Notes under the pieces: generated by a model | The model's database searches: none | Told to the model about the DNA's origin: nothing | What the model saw: only the letters and a program-made list of their open reading frames with translations | Translations under genes and position numbers: made by a program | NCBI RefSeq assembly: GCF_002154695.1 | Contig: NZ_MTAV01000002.1 | Coordinates: 329,021-393,020 of the forward strand | Origin: Nostoc sp. T09 | GTDB taxonomy: Bacteria; Cyanobacteriota; Cyanobacteriia; Cyanobacteriales; Nostocaceae | Direction: 5' to 3' | Length of the DNA: 64,000 nt | Shown here: one piece after another, positions 1 through 9,561 of the stretch | Numbering within the stretch: position 1 is the first letter of the stretch | Layout of the letters: every line of letters begins with the position of its first letter

Positions 1-2
1 TA

Positions 3-1064
3 TTTTGGATGACAATTGGTATAGCCTTTCTTTTAGGTATAGTATTTTCTGTTGCTTATCCCACTATTTCTTGGTCAAAAGTTTTTAATGTCACGTCTCC
101 TCTAGCTAAATCTGAAGCTAACATAGCTGTTATATTTATTTCTATTTTATTTTTAGTTCGATTAGTACTTTCAATACCATCACATATTTACTATGCTTAT
201 CAAGAAGGATATTTATATAATATCTGGGATGTTATATCAAATATTATATCTATAAGTTCAATATTAATTGCTATTAGTTGGAAAGCAAACTTACCAGTCC
301 TGATAATTGCAGGTTTTGGTACACCTCTGATAGGAAACATTTTTTCTGCTCTTCATATTTTTGTTTGGAAACGATCCTGGCTAATGCCGAAAATAACTTA
401 TTTTAGATGGAATCAAGCCTATTCATTGCTGAAAATTGGTTTTCATTTCTGGCTAGCTCAAATTTCAGCTATTCTTCTACTTCAAACAGACTTAATTTTA
501 GTTGCCCAGATTTTTGGTGCTGTAGATGTAGCTAAGTATGGGGTAACACTCAAGTTATTTGGATTAATTAGTCTAGTACAAATGTCATTTTTGTTACCAC
601 TATGGGCAGCCTACACTGAAGCCATTGCTCGACAAGATTTTCAATGGGTGGTTAAAACATTTAAATATTCTCTTTGGATCAGTATGATCTGGGTAGTTGC
701 AGCTAGTGGATTTTTAGTCATATTCGGCCAGGAGATTATCAAAATACTCACTAATCAGGAGATTGTTCCAGACATAAATTTATTGTTAGCTATGTCTTTA
801 ACTACAGTTATTATAGGATTTGCACAGTCATTAACCATGCTTTTAAATGGGCTAGGAGAAGTAAAAATACAAGCTCTATTAGGACTACCTTCAGGAATTG
901 TAAATTTAATACTTTCAATTATATTAGGTCATTGGTTAGGGCTTGCGGGTATAAGTATAGGTACTTCTGTGACGATCGCACTCACTCTATTGATATATGT
1001 AAGCTCTATTATCAAAAGAATAAAAAATTTTAATTCGCTATCTAAGCACGAAAAATTTAGCTAA
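3..1064 (+). CDS. Wzx-like polysaccharide flippase, 5'-truncated by window edge
   Basis: Probable polysaccharide (O-unit) flippase of the MOP/PST superfamily, which would move lipid-linked repeat units across the inner membrane. The product is almost entirely hydrophobic, with about nine to ten membrane segments and short basic loops, and ends with a basic tail (IIKRIKNF). The reading frame is open to the window edge upstream of the first ATG at 9, and about 354 residues are visible against roughly 410-480 for the family, so the N-terminus is outside the window. It heads a run of same-strand glycosyltransferase genes, which supports the call. There is no diagnostic catalytic motif, so flippase is inferred from topology and context. 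Confidence 0.75.
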   Translation, partial: FWMTIGIAFLLGIVFSVAYPTISWSKVFNVTSPLAKSEANIAVIFISILFLVRLVLSIPSHIYYAYQEGYLYNIWDVISNIISISSILIAISWKANLPVLIIAGFGTPLIGNIFSALHIFVWKRSWLMPKITYFRWNQAYSLLKIGFHFWLAQISAILLLQTDLILVAQIFGAVDVAKYGVTLKLFGLISLVQMSFLLPLWAAYTEAIARQDFQWVVKTFKYSLWISMIWVVAASGFLVIFGQEIIKILTNQEIVPDINLLLAMSLTTVIIGFAQSLTMLLNGLGEVKIQALLGLPSGIVNLILSIILGHWLGLAGISIGTSVTIALTLLIYVSSIIKRIKNFNSLSKHEKFS

Positions 1065-1071
1065 ATGTAGC

Positions 1072-1122
1072 AGGAAGTATGACAATGTTTATTGATAAAG
1101 TAAAAAAAAAATTAAACATTTA
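1072..1122 (+). other. Ribosome site and ATG out of frame with the acetyltransferase, followed by an A10 run
   Basis: An AGGAAG ribosome-binding site (1072-1077) sits 7 bases before ATG 1085, which opens the peptide MFIDKVKKK. That frame is not the acetyltransferase frame. A run of ten A residues (1102-1111) lies between them. One extra A would join the ATG-led peptide directly to the body frame (reading [14 protein letters not shown]). The body frame itself has a TAA at 1096 and only a TTG (1123) with no ribosome site. This looks like a homopolymer frameshift, transcriptional slippage, or a sequencing error. Confidence 0.65.
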
Positions 1123-1659
1123 TTGTCTTACACAATTCGGTTACCATCTAATGTCAAAGTTCACCCAAGCTCCGAATTTGTCTTACCTAATTTAGTTTTT
1201 AAACCTGGCTGTTCAGTAAATATTGACGAACATAGCCAAGTACCAGGTTCTCTAATTTTTGATAGAGAAAATGCTACTATTTCTATTGGCAAAAGAGTAT
1301 TTATGAATGGTAATCTTATTGCTGCTAAAAGCATTGAAATAGGTGATGATGTAATGATATCTTGGAGCGTAACAATTGTAGATCATAATTCTCATGCTGT
1401 ATCTTTTTCACAGCGCTCAAAAGATGTTATGAATTGGCAATTAGGTAAAAAGGATTGGACTCATGTAAAAGTTGCACCTATTAAAATATGTAACAAAGTA
1501 TGGATTGGCTTTAATTCAATTGTTCTTAAAGGTGTCACCATTGGTGAAGGTGCTGTTGTTGCAGCAGGTTCAGTTGTTACAAAAGATGTGCCAGCATGGA
1601 CAATTGTTGGTGGTAATCCATCTCGTGTAATTCGGGAAATTCCAGAAAATGAGCGTTAA
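1123..1659 (+). CDS. Hexapeptide-repeat (LbH) acyltransferase, WbbJ/maltose-acetyltransferase type
   Basis: Left-handed beta-helix acyltransferase, probably O-acetylating a sugar of the polysaccharide with acetyl-CoA. Hexapeptide repeats run from about residue 50 to 165 ([40 protein letters not shown]). The family signature [18 protein letters not shown] near the C-terminus and the catalytic-type histidine in VDHNSH are present. The in-frame start at 1123 is TTG without a ribosome site. The convincing start is ATG 1085, which is out of frame across an A10 run, so the real N-terminus is probably about 12 residues longer. The end overlaps the next methyltransferase by 11 bases, suggesting translational coupling. 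Confidence 0.85.
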   Translation: MSYTIRLPSNVKVHPSSEFVLPNLVFKPGCSVNIDEHSQVPGSLIFDRENATISIGKRVFMNGNLIAAKSIEIGDDVMISWSVTIVDHNSHAVSFSQRSKDVMNWQLGKKDWTHVKVAPIKICNKVWIGFNSIVLKGVTIGEGAVVAAGSVVTKDVPAWTIVGGNPSRVIREIPENER

Positions 1660-2494
1660 ACTGTTAACTTGGGAAGAAGCTGTCCAATGGTTAATCAACC
1701 AACCAGATAAACAAGAATTAGTAAGACAATGTTACTATGATGAGCCTTTACAATTATCAGCAGAACGTTTTAGTAATAGCGAAGAATGGCTAGCTGTTAA
1801 AAATCTATTGAAAAAATACATTCCTGGACAGGTCTTAGACTTGGGTGCTGGTAGAGGAATTTCCAGTTATGCGTTTGCTAAATCTAAATGTTTAGTAACC
1901 GCGCTAGAACCTGATCCTAGTCCCATCGTAGGTTCTCAAGCAATCCAATCTTTATTTAATAGCACTAATTTACCAATCCAAATAGTTCAAGAATATGGTG
2001 AAATATTACCATTTCCAGAAAATAGTTTTGATATTGTATACGGACGAGCTGTTCTACATCATGCCTGCGACCTCAAACAATTCTGTAAAGAGGCAGCACG
2101 AGTTTTAAAACCTGGTGGTATATTTATTGCTACTCGCGAACACGTTATTTCTCAAAAAGAAGACTTACCTAAATTTTTAGACTCTCATCCTCTACATTTC
2201 CTTTATGGTGGAGAAAATGCTTACCGAGTACAGGAGTATAAACAAGCGATTAAAGCTGCAGAACTAAAGCTAGAAAAAGTCCTTGCTTCTTATGAAAGCG
2301 TTATTAATTACGCACCTATAACTCAAAAGGAATTTGAATCTGCAATAGTATCTGTATTGAGCTATATTTTAGGCAAAAAATTAGCTACTGGGCTAGCCGC
2401 TAATATAACTGTGCAGCAGTTAGCTGGCTGGTATAAATCTCGAATATCAAATGTTCCTGGTCGCCTTTACACATTTCTAGCGGTTAAATATTAG
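1649..2494 (+). CDS. Class I SAM-dependent methyltransferase
   Basis: Rossmann-fold methyltransferase of the type 11/25 group. Motif [10 protein letters not shown] (residues 62-70) binds S-adenosylmethionine. The acidic residue ending strand 2 is in ALEPDPSP (about 86-92), and the [14 protein letters not shown] and [13 protein letters not shown] segments are the usual motifs IV and VI. At 281 residues with a C-terminal helical extension it resembles sugar or lipid O-methyltransferases found in polysaccharide loci. The ATG at 1649 lies inside the end of the acetyltransferase gene, so the two are probably coupled. The substrate cannot be told from sequence; modification of the polysaccharide is inferred from context. 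Confidence 0.82.
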   Translation: MSVKLLTWEEAVQWLINQPDKQELVRQCYYDEPLQLSAERFSNSEEWLAVKNLLKKYIPGQVLDLGAGRGISSYAFAKSKCLVTALEPDPSPIVGSQAIQSLFNSTNLPIQIVQEYGEILPFPENSFDIVYGRAVLHHACDLKQFCKEAARVLKPGGIFIATREHVISQKEDLPKFLDSHPLHFLYGGENAYRVQEYKQAIKAAELKLEKVLASYESVINYAPITQKEFESAIVSVLSYILGKKLATGLAANITVQQLAGWYKSRISNVPGRLYTFLAVKY

Positions 2495-2573
2495 GCTTCG
2501 CGCAAAATTCCAAAAATAAATAATTAACCACTAATAAACGCTGATAAAAGCCACTTATGTAAGAGGTCTATTG

Positions 2574-3506
2574 ATGACTCAGCCTAAATCAATTCTCATA
2601 ACTGGAGTTGCTGGTTTCATTGGTCGCTACGTTGCTCGCTATTGCTCAGAGCAAGGCTGGTCTGTAATTGGTGTTGATAACTCCCCTCATGAAAATGCAC
2701 CTATTGCCTATTTGTCAGCTTATTACTACCTTAAATTACCTGATACTGCTTTCAGTACTTTACTAAAAGAAATTTCTCCCCAAGTTTGTATTCATTGTGC
2801 TGGTCGTGCTTCTGTCGGTCTATCTATTACCGACCCTGTAGCTGATTTCTATACTAATACAGCACTTACCTTTGAAATTCTCAATACCTTGCGCCTCCAG
2901 GTACCTCACTGTAGATTCATTTTCCTCTCTAGTGCAGCAGTTTATGGCAACCCAAACTCACTTCCAGTCAGCGAAAATCAATCATTAGCTCCCCTTTCTC
3001 CTTATGGCTTTCATAAATTGCAGTGCGAGCAGCTATGTCTAGAGTTTGCCAAAGTCTATGGTTTACCAACTGCTAGTGTGCGAATCTTCTCTGCTTATGG
3101 GCCTGGTTTACGCCGTCAAGTTATTTGGGATATTTGCCAAAAAGCCATCACTCAAAACTCTGTTAGACTGCAAGGAACTGGACAGGAAAGTCGTGATTTT
3201 ATCCATGCTCTCGACATTGCTAAAGCCCTAATAGTAGTCGCAAATTCTGCACCGATGCAAGGTGAAGCTTATAACTTAGCTTCCGGTACAGAAGTAAAGA
3301 TTTCTGAATTAGCCAATATGGTTTTGGATGCTCTCGAGTATGAGGGCGCTGCTCAGTTTGATGGCATTCTCCCAATTGGTATACCCTTACACTGGCAGGC
3401 GGATGTCTCTAAGTTAGCTGCTTTAGGGTTTAGTGCTTCTGTACCTTTAAAATCGGGTATAAAAACATTTGCAACCTGGAGTAGAGCGGAGCTTATAGGG
3501 TTATGA
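2574..3506 (+). CDS. NAD-dependent sugar epimerase/dehydratase (extended SDR)
   Basis: Extended short-chain dehydrogenase acting on a nucleotide sugar. The NAD-binding GVAGFIG motif is at residues 11-17, the catalytic Ser in FLSSAAVYG near 119, and the YGFHK (YxxxK) pair at 144-148. A later substrate-binding segment, SRDFIHALDIAKAL, is typical of GDP- or UDP-sugar epimerases. I chose ATG 2574 because AAGAGG (2561-2566) lies 7 bases upstream; a TTG one codon earlier is less likely. The stop overlaps the following glycosyltransferase start in an ATGA junction, so these two are cotranslated. The exact sugar (UDP-Glc, UDP-GlcNAc or a deoxysugar) is not resolved. Confidence 0.85.
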   Translation: MTQPKSILITGVAGFIGRYVARYCSEQGWSVIGVDNSPHENAPIAYLSAYYYLKLPDTAFSTLLKEISPQVCIHCAGRASVGLSITDPVADFYTNTALTFEILNTLRLQVPHCRFIFLSSAAVYGNPNSLPVSENQSLAPLSPYGFHKLQCEQLCLEFAKVYGLPTASVRIFSAYGPGLRRQVIWDICQKAITQNSVRLQGTGQESRDFIHALDIAKALIVVANSAPMQGEAYNLASGTEVKISELANMVLDALEYEGAAQFDGILPIGIPLHWQADVSKLAALGFSASVPLKSGIKTFATWSRAELIGL

Positions 3507-4663
3507 AAAATTTTCATATTTGTCTTCATATGGAAGTCAATTCTCAATGGATGGGAGGGGCTATTTATATCCAAAATTTAGCTCGTGCTATTGCCAGCTT
3601 ACCAACGGTGGAAAGAGCTAATATCAAACTCAGTGTTGCTTGTTCTCCTGATAATTTAAAATTGGTTCTCCCTATCCGTTCTTGTGTTGACCAAATTTAC
3701 GTTTATGGTAGACTATATCTGAAAATTTTTGATAAATTGTCCAATAGCCTATTTTTCCTTCCTTTTCAATTATTAAATCCTCTAAAAATTAATTTTCTTT
3801 ATCCAATGCAAACTTCTGTATTAAGTAGAAAATGTCCATACAGATGGGGAGCTTGGATTCCTGATTTCCAGCATCACTATTTTCCTGAATTTTTTTCCCA
3901 ACAAGATATTAATATACGCAATGCTATCCATAAAAATATGGCTGACACTGCTCCTGTTATCATCCTGAGCAGCAAAATGGCAGAATCGGATTTTCATCGT
4001 CTTTATCCCCATGCAATATCACGAACTAAAGTTATGAATTTTGTCAGTTACCTAGAGCCAGATTATTTTTATCTTAACCCGCAACTAACTCAGGTTAAGT
4101 ATAACCTACCAGATAAGTTCTTTATAATTAGTAATCAATTTTGGAAACATAAAAACCATGCTTTGGTAATCGAGGCTTTAGGGATTTTAAAACAAAATAA
4201 TATTTATCCAACAATTGTTTTGACAGGCAGTTTTAACAAAAATTCTGAAAATTTTAGCCAATTAGTTTCTAGAATTGAAAAATTAGGGCTTGATCAGCAA
4301 GTGATAATTTTAGGATTAATTTCTCGGACTGAACAAATCCAACTAATGAGGAGATGTTTAGCTGTTATTCAGCCTTCTTTGTTTGAGGGATGGAGTACTG
4401 TTATTGAAGATGCGCGGGCTTTAGGTAAGCCAATGCTGGTTTCTGATTTCCCAGTTCATTTAGAACAAAACCCGCCTCAAGCATGGTTTTTTGAAAGACA
4501 AAATCCAGAACAATTGGCATCAATGATCGCTGAAGCATTATCTAACTTAACACCAGGTCCAGACATCTTAGCAGAAAATATAGCTAGACAAAAAAGCTAT
4601 GAGGCTAGTTTAGCTTATGGTAGGCAATTTATTGAAATAGTTATGAACGAAGTATCAAAGTAA
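3503..4663 (+). CDS. Glycosyltransferase family 4 (GT-B)
   Basis: Retaining GT-B glycosyltransferase of the GT4 type, 386 residues. The C-terminal nucleotide-sugar domain shows FIISNQFWKHKNH (about residues 207-219) and the acidic EX7E-type signature FEGWSTVIEDARALGKP starting near residue 293. The N-terminal domain contains GAIYIQNLARAIASLP, a usual acceptor-domain helix. No membrane anchor is evident, so it is probably a peripheral cytoplasmic enzyme that adds one sugar to the lipid-linked repeat unit. It starts inside the stop of the epimerase gene by a 4-base overlap. Confidence 0.85.
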   Translation: MKNFHICLHMEVNSQWMGGAIYIQNLARAIASLPTVERANIKLSVACSPDNLKLVLPIRSCVDQIYVYGRLYLKIFDKLSNSLFFLPFQLLNPLKINFLYPMQTSVLSRKCPYRWGAWIPDFQHHYFPEFFSQQDINIRNAIHKNMADTAPVIILSSKMAESDFHRLYPHAISRTKVMNFVSYLEPDYFYLNPQLTQVKYNLPDKFFIISNQFWKHKNHALVIEALGILKQNNIYPTIVLTGSFNKNSENFSQLVSRIEKLGLDQQVIILGLISRTEQIQLMRRCLAVIQPSLFEGWSTVIEDARALGKPMLVSDFPVHLEQNPPQAWFFERQNPEQLASMIAEALSNLTPGPDILAENIARQKSYEASLAYGRQFIEIVMNEVSK

Positions 4664-4857
4664 GTTTTCAAGAGTTTTTTTATATAAAAAATATCACTTG
4701 AATGAGGTATGAGAAAGAAGAAGTAATTAACCACAGATGAATACTGATAATTTTGTACTTCAGGCAGATGGAAAAAACCAAATATATTTATTTATAAATT
4801 TTGTAAAGACTTAGCTAAAAGTTTAGATATGAATTTAAACTATCACATCCTACTATT

Positions 4858-5640
4858 ATGAAACCAAATATTATGAAATTTTTTAAAAAGGTTGAACAAC
4901 TCAATTCAATAGCGAAAAACCAAGGTTTAAAAGGAGCTATTCAGGTTTTATCTCGACGTATCGCATCAAAGGATAAGACCCTACGTAGGGACATTTCTTC
5001 TCGCTATTTAGCCGGAGAAGGAATAGAGATTGGGGCTTTACATTCTCCCTTAGAAGTTCCTGCTAACGCTAAAGTTCGTTATGTTGACCGCATGTCCGTT
5101 GCTGAACTAAGAAAGCAGTACCCAGAGTTAGCAGATTCTCAATTAGTAGAAGTTGATATTATTGATGATGGAGAAACCCTTTTCTCAATAGCAGATTGTT
5201 CTCTTGATTTTGTCATCGCAAATCACATGATTGAACATTGTCAAAATCCCATTGGTACAATCAAACAGCATTTGAGGGTGCTGAAATCAGGTGGAATATT
5301 ATATATGGCTGTACCAGACAAACGTTACACCTTTGATGTTAGTCGCCCTGTAACATCACTAGAACATCTAATTCGTGACTATACTGAGGGACCTCAATGG
5401 TCAAAATTATCCCATTTTGAAGAGTGGAGTAGGTTAGTAGAAAAAGTTTCTGAAGAAGATTTATCAGCATCAGTTCAACATTTAATTTCAATTGACTACA
5501 GCATTCACTTTCATGTATGGACTAAAGTAGAATTTTTAGAAATGCTGTTATACTGTCAACGCACTTTATTATTGCCTTTCAAAATAGAATTTTCACAGGA
5601 AAATGGTACAGAATTTATTATAATTATCAAAAAACTTTGA
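4858..5640 (+). CDS. SAM-dependent methyltransferase domain protein
   Basis: Class I methyltransferase-like protein, 260 residues. The SAM site is degenerate, IEIGALHSP near residues 55-63, followed by VRYVDRMS, the acidic strand-2 position. The LDFVIANHMIEH and LKSGGILYMAVPDKR segments match motifs IV and VI of type 11 methyltransferases. This degenerate pattern is common in polysaccharide loci, where such genes may methylate terminal sugars. The first ATG (4858) and another at 4873 are both possible starts, and neither has a strong ribosome site. The 190 bases before it contain a half copy of the AACCACAGAT repeat. Confidence 0.72.
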   Translation: MKPNIMKFFKKVEQLNSIAKNQGLKGAIQVLSRRIASKDKTLRRDISSRYLAGEGIEIGALHSPLEVPANAKVRYVDRMSVAELRKQYPELADSQLVEVDIIDDGETLFSIADCSLDFVIANHMIEHCQNPIGTIKQHLRVLKSGGILYMAVPDKRYTFDVSRPVTSLEHLIRDYTEGPQWSKLSHFEEWSRLVEKVSEEDLSASVQHLISIDYSIHFHVWTKVEFLEMLLYCQRTLLLPFKIEFSQENGTEFIIIIKKL

Positions 5641-5710
5641 TTGTAAGCACTCATGCTTATAGATGAGATTTGAATATTTTAATAACTAATGAGGTGTTGA
5701 TAAATCTCTT

Positions 5711-6526
5711 ATGGAAATCCCTACAACAACAGAAGAATATGCGAGCAAAGAACCTTATCCACAGCGCTTAGAAGGTGGATTGAGACGCAATTATAATTAT
5801 CATAAAAAAAATCCACCTAATCAGCCCTTAATTACTATTATAACAGTTGTATTTAATGGAGGAGAATATATAGAGAGTACTATTAAGAATGTTCTTGAAC
5901 AAAAATATGAAAATATAGAATATATAGTGATAGATGGTGGAAGTAATGATGGGACTTTAGAAATAATTAGGAAATATGAAGCCCATATTGAATATTGGAT
6001 TAGTGAACCAGATAAAGGTATTTATGATGCAATGAATAAGGGATGGGCTGTAGCAGATAATAACAGTCATATTCTGTTCTTAGGTGCAGGAGATTTGATA
6101 TTGAGCTTACCAGCGGTCAATCAACTGCGTTCTAATAAAGCTATTTTTGGCAAAGTAAGTATGGGGAATAATGGTTTCTTTAAATCAACATCCGATTGGA
6201 AACTTAAATTAGGAAATACTCTGCACCACCAAGGATTGTTGATTCATAAATCGCTTTGTAATGAGCCTCCATTTAATACGCAATATAAAGTTTATGCAGA
6301 TTATGATTTCAATGCAAGGCTTTTTAATAAGGGTATAAATTTTGTATTTTCTGAATCATTCTTTGCATATGCTTTGCCAGATGGCTTAACTAGTCAGTTA
6401 TATGTTCAGGAATGCTTAAGTATTATCGAGAAAAATTTCGGAATTCTTTGGAAAGTTTTGGCTGCAATTTACTACCTCTATCAAGGCATAAAATATGGAT
6501 TTCGCAGAATTTCAATATTTTCTTAA
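5711..6526 (+). CDS. Glycosyltransferase family 2 (GT-A), WcaA-like
   Basis: Inverting GT2 glycosyltransferase, 271 residues. The N-terminal nucleotide-binding strand LITIITVVFNGGEYI (residues 40-54) and the DGGSNDGT motif (75-82) are present, followed by ISEPDKGIYDAMNKG (about 97-111), a signature of GT2 enzymes of colanic-acid or capsule type. The metal-binding acidic motif is represented by FLGAGD. It probably acts at the cytoplasmic membrane on the undecaprenyl-linked repeat unit. The last 32 bases overlap the start of the next glycosyltransferase in another frame. Base composition here is clearly AT-rich. Confidence 0.87.
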   Translation: MEIPTTTEEYASKEPYPQRLEGGLRRNYNYHKKNPPNQPLITIITVVFNGGEYIESTIKNVLEQKYENIEYIVIDGGSNDGTLEIIRKYEAHIEYWISEPDKGIYDAMNKGWAVADNNSHILFLGAGDLILSLPAVNQLRSNKAIFGKVSMGNNGFFKSTSDWKLKLGNTLHHQGLLIHKSLCNEPPFNTQYKVYADYDFNARLFNKGINFVFSESFFAYALPDGLTSQLYVQECLSIIEKNFGILWKVLAAIYYLYQGIKYGFRRISIFS

Positions 6527-7397
6527 AGAGACTTTAGCTGTTTTAGTACTTTATAAAACCGATATCAATAATTCCGATTCATTTAAATCATTAAGCTGTT
6601 GCTTAGAAAAAAACTCTTCTACGCTAGATATTCTTATTTACGACAATAGCCCATTGCCAATGCTAAATCAAAAGCAAATGGATTATCAAAATTGGCATAT
6701 TAATTATGTTTATGATGAAACAAATCCAGGTGTTGGTAAAGCATATAATGTAGGATATAAAATTGGTAGACAAATGAATAAGCAGTGGCTGTTGCTGCTA
6801 GATCAAGATACTAAATTTGAACCAGATGCTTTACTAAAGTACTACCAAACAGTAAAGAGCAATTGTAACTCATTTTTGTTTGCACCTATTCTGACTTCGG
6901 ATATGGGTGAACTTTATTCACCTTGTAAATATGCATTTAGAAGAGGATTTCCTCTCAAAAATATTGTACCAGGGTTGCATAACACTAAAAATATCTCACT
7001 ATTGAATAGTGGTCTATTGATAAGTATAGATATTTTTGGAAAAATAGGTGGTTACAACGAGAAATTAAAACTTGATTTTAGTGACTTTGAATTTATAGAC
7101 AGATATAAACAAATTAATACTTCTTTTATTATTATTAATACTAAATGTATTCACGGCTTTTCATCTCAACAAGATAGCATTGAAGCAGCATTAAGTAGAT
7201 TCTCTAGGTACTGTGAAAGTATACAAGTACTAACTAAAATTCATGTAGATGCATTTATACTTTTATTTTTTGCTTTTGTTCGCGCCTGTAAATTAGCAGT
7301 TAAGTTTAAGGATTATAAATTTTTTTATATATTTTTTATTAATCTCATACAGTCGTATTTTAAAAATCTAAGCTTCAAAATCAATAAATTACCTTAA
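6495..7397 (+). CDS. Glycosyltransferase family 2, rhamnosyltransferase-like
   Basis: GT-A glycosyltransferase of about 300 residues. The N-terminal TLAVLVLYKTD strand, the DNSPLP segment (about 50-55, in place of DDxS), NPGVGKAYNVGY and the catalytic-type LLDQDTKFEPDAL (101-113) resemble the rhamnosyltransferase/WbbL-like branch of GT2. It ends with a hydrophobic and basic helix pair (FFYIFFINLIQSYFKNLSF) that may sit on the membrane. The ATG at 6495 overlaps the previous gene by 32 bases. A dTDP-rhamnose gene set lies 6 kb downstream, so transfer of rhamnose is a reasonable but unproven idea. Confidence 0.8.
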   Translation: MDFAEFQYFLKETLAVLVLYKTDINNSDSFKSLSCCLEKNSSTLDILIYDNSPLPMLNQKQMDYQNWHINYVYDETNPGVGKAYNVGYKIGRQMNKQWLLLLDQDTKFEPDALLKYYQTVKSNCNSFLFAPILTSDMGELYSPCKYAFRRGFPLKNIVPGLHNTKNISLLNSGLLISIDIFGKIGGYNEKLKLDFSDFEFIDRYKQINTSFIIINTKCIHGFSSQQDSIEAALSRFSRYCESIQVLTKIHVDAFILLFFAFVRACKLAVKFKDYKFFYIFFINLIQSYFKNLSFKINKLP

Positions 7398-7414
7398 TCA
7401 GGTTAAAGTTCATT

Positions 7415-8776
7415 ATGACAGAGTATATATTATCAATAAATTTTTATCTTTATGTACCTCTTGTGATTTTGGCATTAGCGGCACAAGTATTAATTTTAAA
7501 AAAGCTGGTGTTTGCTTGGTATGACCCACTCTTCACTTATTTAGTTTTTAATTCATTTAGCATAGCATTTGTTATATATTTATTTTTTGATAATCAGATA
7601 TATTTTGTCTATTTGATAACATTTATATTATCGAACATATTTTTTTTAGCTGGTCTAATATTAGGATATAGAAAAATTAGTTCAGGTAGAAAGAATTTTT
7701 TTGAGCCAATAATCCAAGAAAATGAAGAACAGGAAACTAATTATATTTTCGTATTTAAAAAATATTCTAAACAATTAAATATTATTTTATACATTTCTGT
7801 ATTTATTCTTGTGGTTGCGAATACAATATTATTTTTCCAATATGGATCAGTTCCATTATTTTCTGAAAATGCTGAGGTAGCAAAAGTTGAGTTTCGTACT
7901 AACGGCTTTGGTTTTATTTATAGAATAAATGATGCACTTTTACCTGGTGCAATTGGGATAATTCTTATTAAAATTATTAATCCTAAAATTAAAATTGGTA
8001 AATACCAATATTTGGTTTTGATATTTTGTCTGTTAATTCTGATATTTTTGGCTTTGTCTGGTGGTAGTAAAGGAGCAATTTTACTGATTATAAATTTGAT
8101 TTTTTATATTTATTTAATCAATAAACAGTTTGATACTAAATATAGCAATAAAATAAATTTTTATATTTCACTATTATTTATTTTAGGAATCAGTGTTGTA
8201 TTATTCATTTTTTGGAGAGCTTCAATTGCAGTTCAATATTTAAATCTATTTGAAGCTTTGTTAGTTCGTCTTGTTGGGTCTGGAGATGTATTTTACTATT
8301 TCTACACTTATGATTTACTAAATCTATTTGATTATAACCCTATAGATTATTTAATAAATAGCATCAATCCACTCTTGAGTCTACTGAGATTGAGTGAGTA
8401 CAGCACTGCTCTTGGAGAACGCATAATTTCAGAATCAATCGGCTTGACAACAGGAGGGTTTGGAGCCAATCCTCAGCATCCTATTGAAGGTTTAATTTAT
8501 TTTGGCTTTGCTGGGTCTTGGATTTATAGTTTGACAATTGGTTATATAGTTTCTGTAATGAGAACTCGGCTGCTTTTGTTTGTGCTCAAAAAACCGCATC
8601 AATTAAATTTATTGTTATATATGATCTGTGCTTACCAAGTTCTCAAACTACCAGTTGATTCAAGTTTATTCCTAGAGTCTTTATATAGTACAGTTATTAT
8701 TGGCACGCCTATTTTTATGTATGTTCAACTATTTTTTGCCTCAAAATCAACTTCTGTTAACCAAGCAGGAAAATAA
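7415..8776 (+). CDS. Wzy-like O-antigen/exopolysaccharide polymerase
   Basis: Polytopic membrane protein of 453 residues with roughly eleven or twelve hydrophobic segments and one larger polar loop near residues 300-360 containing NPLLSLLRLSEYSTALGERI. This topology, together with the position between glycosyltransferase genes, fits the oligosaccharide-unit polymerase family (Wzy/O-antigen polymerase). Those enzymes join lipid-linked repeat units at the periplasmic face. Sequence conservation in this family is very low, so the call rests on topology and context. The gene is very AT-rich, and it is followed after 7 bases by another GT2 gene. Confidence 0.72.
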   Translation: MTEYILSINFYLYVPLVILALAAQVLILKKLVFAWYDPLFTYLVFNSFSIAFVIYLFFDNQIYFVYLITFILSNIFFLAGLILGYRKISSGRKNFFEPIIQENEEQETNYIFVFKKYSKQLNIILYISVFILVVANTILFFQYGSVPLFSENAEVAKVEFRTNGFGFIYRINDALLPGAIGIILIKIINPKIKIGKYQYLVLIFCLLILIFLALSGGSKGAILLIINLIFYIYLINKQFDTKYSNKINFYISLLFILGISVVLFIFWRASIAVQYLNLFEALLVRLVGSGDVFYYFYTYDLLNLFDYNPIDYLINSINPLLSLLRLSEYSTALGERIISESIGLTTGGFGANPQHPIEGLIYFGFAGSWIYSLTIGYIVSVMRTRLLLFVLKKPHQLNLLLYMICAYQVLKLPVDSSLFLESLYSTVIIGTPIFMYVQLFFASKSTSVNQAGK

Positions 8777-8783
8777 AGATTAA

Positions 8784-9515
8784 ATGATGAATGTTTCAGT
8801 ATGCATGGCGGTATACAACGGTCAAGAATATTTACAAGATCAATTACAGTCTATTTTAAAACAGCTACAGCAGAATGATGAAGTTGTAATTGTCGATGAT
8901 GCTTCTAGCGATCGCACTGTATCTATTATCAATAATTTTCAAGACTCCCGAATAAAATTAATAGAAAATAAGATTAATTTAGGTGTAGTAAAAACATTTG
9001 AAAAGTCGATAAATCATGCAAGTGGTGACATCATCTTTCTTAGTGACCAAGATGACATTTGGCTTGCATGTAAAGTCCAAAAATTTTTATCAGTTTTTGA
9101 AGCATACCCTGATGTAACACTAGTACTTAGCGATGCACAAATTATTGATGAAAAAGGTCAAATTACAGCAGATTCCTTTTTCAAAATTCGGGGAGAATTT
9201 GTTGCTAATCCTCTTTCTAACTGGATTAAAAGTAAACATCATGGTTGTACTCTAGCTTTTAGAAGAGAAATGCTAAAGTTATTTCTACCCTTTCCTGCTG
9301 ATACTCCGATGCATGATATATGGATTGGCATAGTTAATGGCATTTACGGTAAAGCTTTTTATATAGATGAACCACTAATACAGCATCGCAGACATACCAG
9401 TAACACTGGACGAGGAATTTTTAACCATGCTGGAATTTTACAAATGGTAAATTGGCGATTAGTTTTAGCTAAAAACATTATAAGTTTACTTTTAAAACAA
9501 ACATCGAAATATTAG
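8784..9515 (+). CDS. Glycosyltransferase family 2 (GT-A)
   Basis: GT2 glycosyltransferase of 243 residues. It has the N-terminal VSVCMAVYNGQEYL strand, VVIVDDASSDRT with the nucleotide-binding Asp pair (38-39), and FLSDQDDIW (85-93) as the DxD-type metal site. HDIWIGIVNGIYG and HRRHTSNTGRG further on are typical of rhamnosyl/glucosyl GT2 enzymes of capsule loci. There are adjacent ATG codons at 8784 and 8787. The short spacing to the upstream polymerase gene suggests one transcript. Confidence 0.87.
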   Translation: MMNVSVCMAVYNGQEYLQDQLQSILKQLQQNDEVVIVDDASSDRTVSIINNFQDSRIKLIENKINLGVVKTFEKSINHASGDIIFLSDQDDIWLACKVQKFLSVFEAYPDVTLVLSDAQIIDEKGQITADSFFKIRGEFVANPLSNWIKSKHHGCTLAFRREMLKLFLPFPADTPMHDIWIGIVNGIYGKAFYIDEPLIQHRRHTSNTGRGIFNHAGILQMVNWRLVLAKNIISLLLKQTSKY

Positions 9516-9561
9516 CAATTAAATCTAGCTATAAAAATCTACTAATTCAAATATTTTTTAT

